Origin: an uncultured Lachnospiraceae bacterium
Lineage (GTDB): Bacteria > Bacillota_A > Clostridia > Lachnospirales > Lachnospiraceae
Assembly: GCA_905200565.1 (NCBI GenBank)
Contig: CAJKKX010000127.1
Span: 1 to 6,827, forward strand
Reading direction: 5' to 3'
DNA: 6,827 bases
A program made the translations under genes and the position numbers. The notes beneath the pieces are model-generated. The model had not been told where the DNA came from. It searched no databases and saw nothing but the letters and a program-made list of their open reading frames with translations. This document shows positions 5,610 through 6,827 of this stretch, one piece after another (positions within the stretch are counted from its first letter, which is position 1; every line of letters starts with the position of its first letter).

Positions 5610-6549
5610 ACAGGTTCTCCCCATCCCGTCCTAATATCTGTTTTACCGTACCGATCCCTCCCAGATTGTGCAGCGTTATATAACGTTCAAATACCCGCTC
5701 CTCCACCATCCGGCACAATATGGGCTTTCTCCGGATATCCTCGATGCCATTTCCATGTACCGTCGCCAAAATGCGGCATCCGCAGTTTACGGCGGACTCG
5801 ATCGCATAGATATCCGCTTCGCTTCCTATCTCATCCACCGCAAGTACCTTCGGCGCCATAGAACGGATCAGAAGCATCATCCCCTCCGCTTTCGGACAGC
5901 AGTCCAGCAGATCGGTCCGGATGCCCAGATCATTCTGCGGAACCCCCAGATAAGCTCCCCCGATCTCTGAACGCTCGTCCACAACGCCAACGGTACGGCC
6001 TCTGCACCAGGTTCCTCCATTTGAAATCTGACGAATCAGATCACGCAGCAGCGTGGTCTTTCCGCATCCCGGCGGAGAAATAATCAAAGTATGGCAGACC
6101 TCGCCGTCCTGAATCATATGCGGCAGAACTGCGTCCGCACATCCCGGTACCTCATGGGCGACCCGGACATTCAGAAAAGAAATATTCCGGATACTCCGTA
6201 TCCTTCCTCCATCCATGACCGCCTTTCCCGCAATTCCAATGCGGTGCCCGCCTCCAATCGTCAGAAATCCCTGCCGCAGTTCTTCTTCATATGCGTACAT
6301 GGAGTAATTGGAAATATACTCCATCGTCTCCGAAATCTCTTCCTTTGACACTCTCCATCCGCTTTTTACATCTGTCGTAAGCGCTCCTGTTTCCGTGACA
6401 AAAAATTCCTGCCCGTCCAGGGTTATCAAAAGCGGGCGTCCCGCGCGAAGCCGGATTTCCTGCATCCGTGCCGTGTCTATATTTACCTGTTCCAGTATCC
6501 TGCGGATATTCATTGAGAAAATCTTTATGAACTCGTCCCTTCCCTTCAC
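5602..6549 (-). CDS. spoIIIAA: SpoIIIAA, stage III sporulation ATPase
   Basis: A cytoplasmic secretion-type ATPase of the SpoIIIA channel, related to type II/IV secretion ATPases and presumed to power transport or assembly from the mother cell. With the GTG at 6547-6549 it has 315 residues (B. subtilis about 307). Visible motifs are MQEIRLRAGRPL at about 30-41, GGGHRIGIAG in the N-terminal domain at about 99-108, a P-loop SPPGCGKTT at about 158-166 (Ser where Gly is usual), DERSE at about 191-195, Walker B VLAVDEIGSE at about 235-244, and TVHG at about 263-266. The start is the least certain in the operon: a GTG at 6588 would add 13 residues (MLIETRKKKGGED, not family-like), and the GGAGG before 6549 is only 2 bases away. 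The gene overlaps spoIIIAB by 8 bases. Confidence 0.92.
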   Translation of the reverse strand: MKGRDEFIKIFSMNIRRILEQVNIDTARMQEIRLRAGRPLLITLDGQEFFVTETGALTTDVKSGWRVSKEEISETMEYISNYSMYAYEEELRQGFLTIGGGHRIGIAGKAVMDGGRIRSIRNISFLNVRVAHEVPGCADAVLPHMIQDGEVCHTLIISPPGCGKTTLLRDLIRQISNGGTWCRGRTVGVVDERSEIGGAYLGVPQNDLGIRTDLLDCCPKAEGMMLLIRSMAPKVLAVDEIGSEADIYAIESAVNCGCRILATVHGNGIEDIRRKPILCRMVEERVFERYITLHNLGGIGTVKQILGRDGENLYV

Positions 6550-6610
6550 GTCCTCCCCCCCTTTTTTCTTCCGGGTTTCTATCAACACATTCTGCCCTGA
6601 GAAGATACCG

Positions 6611-6625
6611 CACGGTAACTCCTTT
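6611..6625 (-). promoter_or_regulatory. Strong SD plus GTG in a different frame ahead of spoIIIAA
   Basis: AAAGGAG (6619-6625) lies 5 bases ahead of a GTG (6611-6613). The frame it opens is not that of SpoIIIAA; it runs past the spoIIIAA start and stays open to about 6287. It would sit almost at the 5' end of the predicted mRNA. It may be a leader start that brings ribosomes to spoIIIAA, or a non-functional coincidence. Confidence 0.4.
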
Positions 6626-6629
6626 ACAC

Positions 6630-6658
6630 AATATATGAGTGGACATGAAGTTTATGAC
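6630..6658 (-). promoter_or_regulatory. Candidate sigma-E promoter of the spoIIIA operon
   Basis: On the minus strand GTCATAA (6652-6658) is followed after 14 bases by CATATATT (6630-6637). This resembles the mother-cell sigma-E pattern, a -35 box around TCATATT and a -10 box around CATACAAT. Its position upstream of the first gene is right, and spoIIIA is a classic sigma-E operon. The predicted transcription start is near 6623. Confidence 0.6.
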
Positions 6659-6660
6659 CT

Positions 6661-6827
6661 CTGATATGAAAATTTGAGATACAGAAATTTCAGACGCAAC
6701 TATTCAGAACAGGCCGAAGCACTTGCTGCTGAAACCGTAAAAACATGATTCAAGAGTGGAAAAATCCCATCATCGAAGACGATTTTCATGGATTTTTGCA
6801 TCGGAACTGTGAAGGTACTGAACAGTT
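6661..6827. other. Right-edge region with no supportable gene
   Basis: Both strands carry frequent stops. The only open stretch at the edge is a plus-strand frame from an ATG at 6745 to the window end (27 codons, beginning MIQEWKNPII) with no Shine-Dalgarno, which is within chance. An imperfect inverted repeat, AAAAATCC (6760-6767) and GGATTTTT (6790-6797), with an inner 4-bp stem, could be a weak terminator of a gene beyond the window. Confidence 0.4.

Noticed and set aside
6287..6646. 119-codon minus-strand frame overlapping the start of spoIIIAA
   Set aside because: The product has no recognisable domain and overlaps conserved SpoIIIAA sequence. Only its start signal (GTG 6613 with SD) is kept as an observation.
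6745..6827. Possible plus-strand gene start beginning MIQEWKNP
   Set aside because: Only 27 open codons before the edge, no Shine-Dalgarno and no recognised family; within chance expectation.
6805..6827. AACTGT / ACAGTT inverted repeat at the right edge
   Set aside because: A 6-bp stem with an 11-base loop is weak and common by chance, and its context is cut off by the window end.
1..6827. CRISPR arrays, tRNA or rRNA genes, insertion sequences, riboswitches
   Set aside because: No regularly spaced repeats, RNA-gene signatures, complete transposase or terminal repeats were seen on either strand.

Overview
The window is dominated by a complete, intact spoIIIA operon (spoIIIAA to spoIIIAH, minus strand, running from about 6549 down to 1532). 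This eight-gene operon encodes the mother-cell half of the channel that endospore formers build between mother cell and forespore. The host is therefore an endospore-forming Firmicute. Moderate G+C, strong AGGAGG ribosome binding sites, several GTG starts and protein sequences that read as clostridial suggest the class Clostridia, probably Lachnospiraceae-like. That placement is an inference from style, not a database result.

Layout, left to right. Positions 1-380 (minus) hold the N-terminal third of a citrate synthase that runs off the left edge. Positions 381-638 are a divergent intergenic region with one good sigma-A-type promoter facing each way. Positions 639-863 and 882-1490 (plus) are a short two-gene unit: a 74-residue two-helix membrane protein of unknown function and a HAD-superfamily hydrolase. 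A GC-rich hairpin lies between the convergent ends of the HAD gene and spoIIIAH. From 1532 to about 6549 (minus) come spoIIIAH, AG, AF, AE, AD, AC, AB and AA, in reverse of transcription order. A candidate sigma-E promoter sits at 6630-6658. The last 170 bases contain no gene that I can support.

How the genes work together (established for the family): SpoIIIAA is a cytoplasmic secretion-type ATPase. SpoIIIAB, AC, AD and AE are the membrane platform. SpoIIIAF, AG and AH carry ring-building domains like those of flagellar and type III secretion rings, and SpoIIIAH reaches across the intermembrane space to forespore SpoIIQ. The complex keeps the engulfed forespore active and supports late sigma-G-dependent expression.

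The eight spoIIIA genes are very tightly packed. At several junctions the stop codon of one gene lies inside the Shine-Dalgarno sequence of the next; three junctions share the heptamer TAGGAGG. This placement lets most start codons be refined, usually to positions downstream of the longest open frame. I see no undescribed system here. The points most worth checking are the start region of spoIIIAA (a strong Shine-Dalgarno/GTG in the wrong frame plus an A6G7 run), the stop-in-SD junctions, the neighbourhood around the operon, and the small membrane protein paired with the HAD hydrolase.
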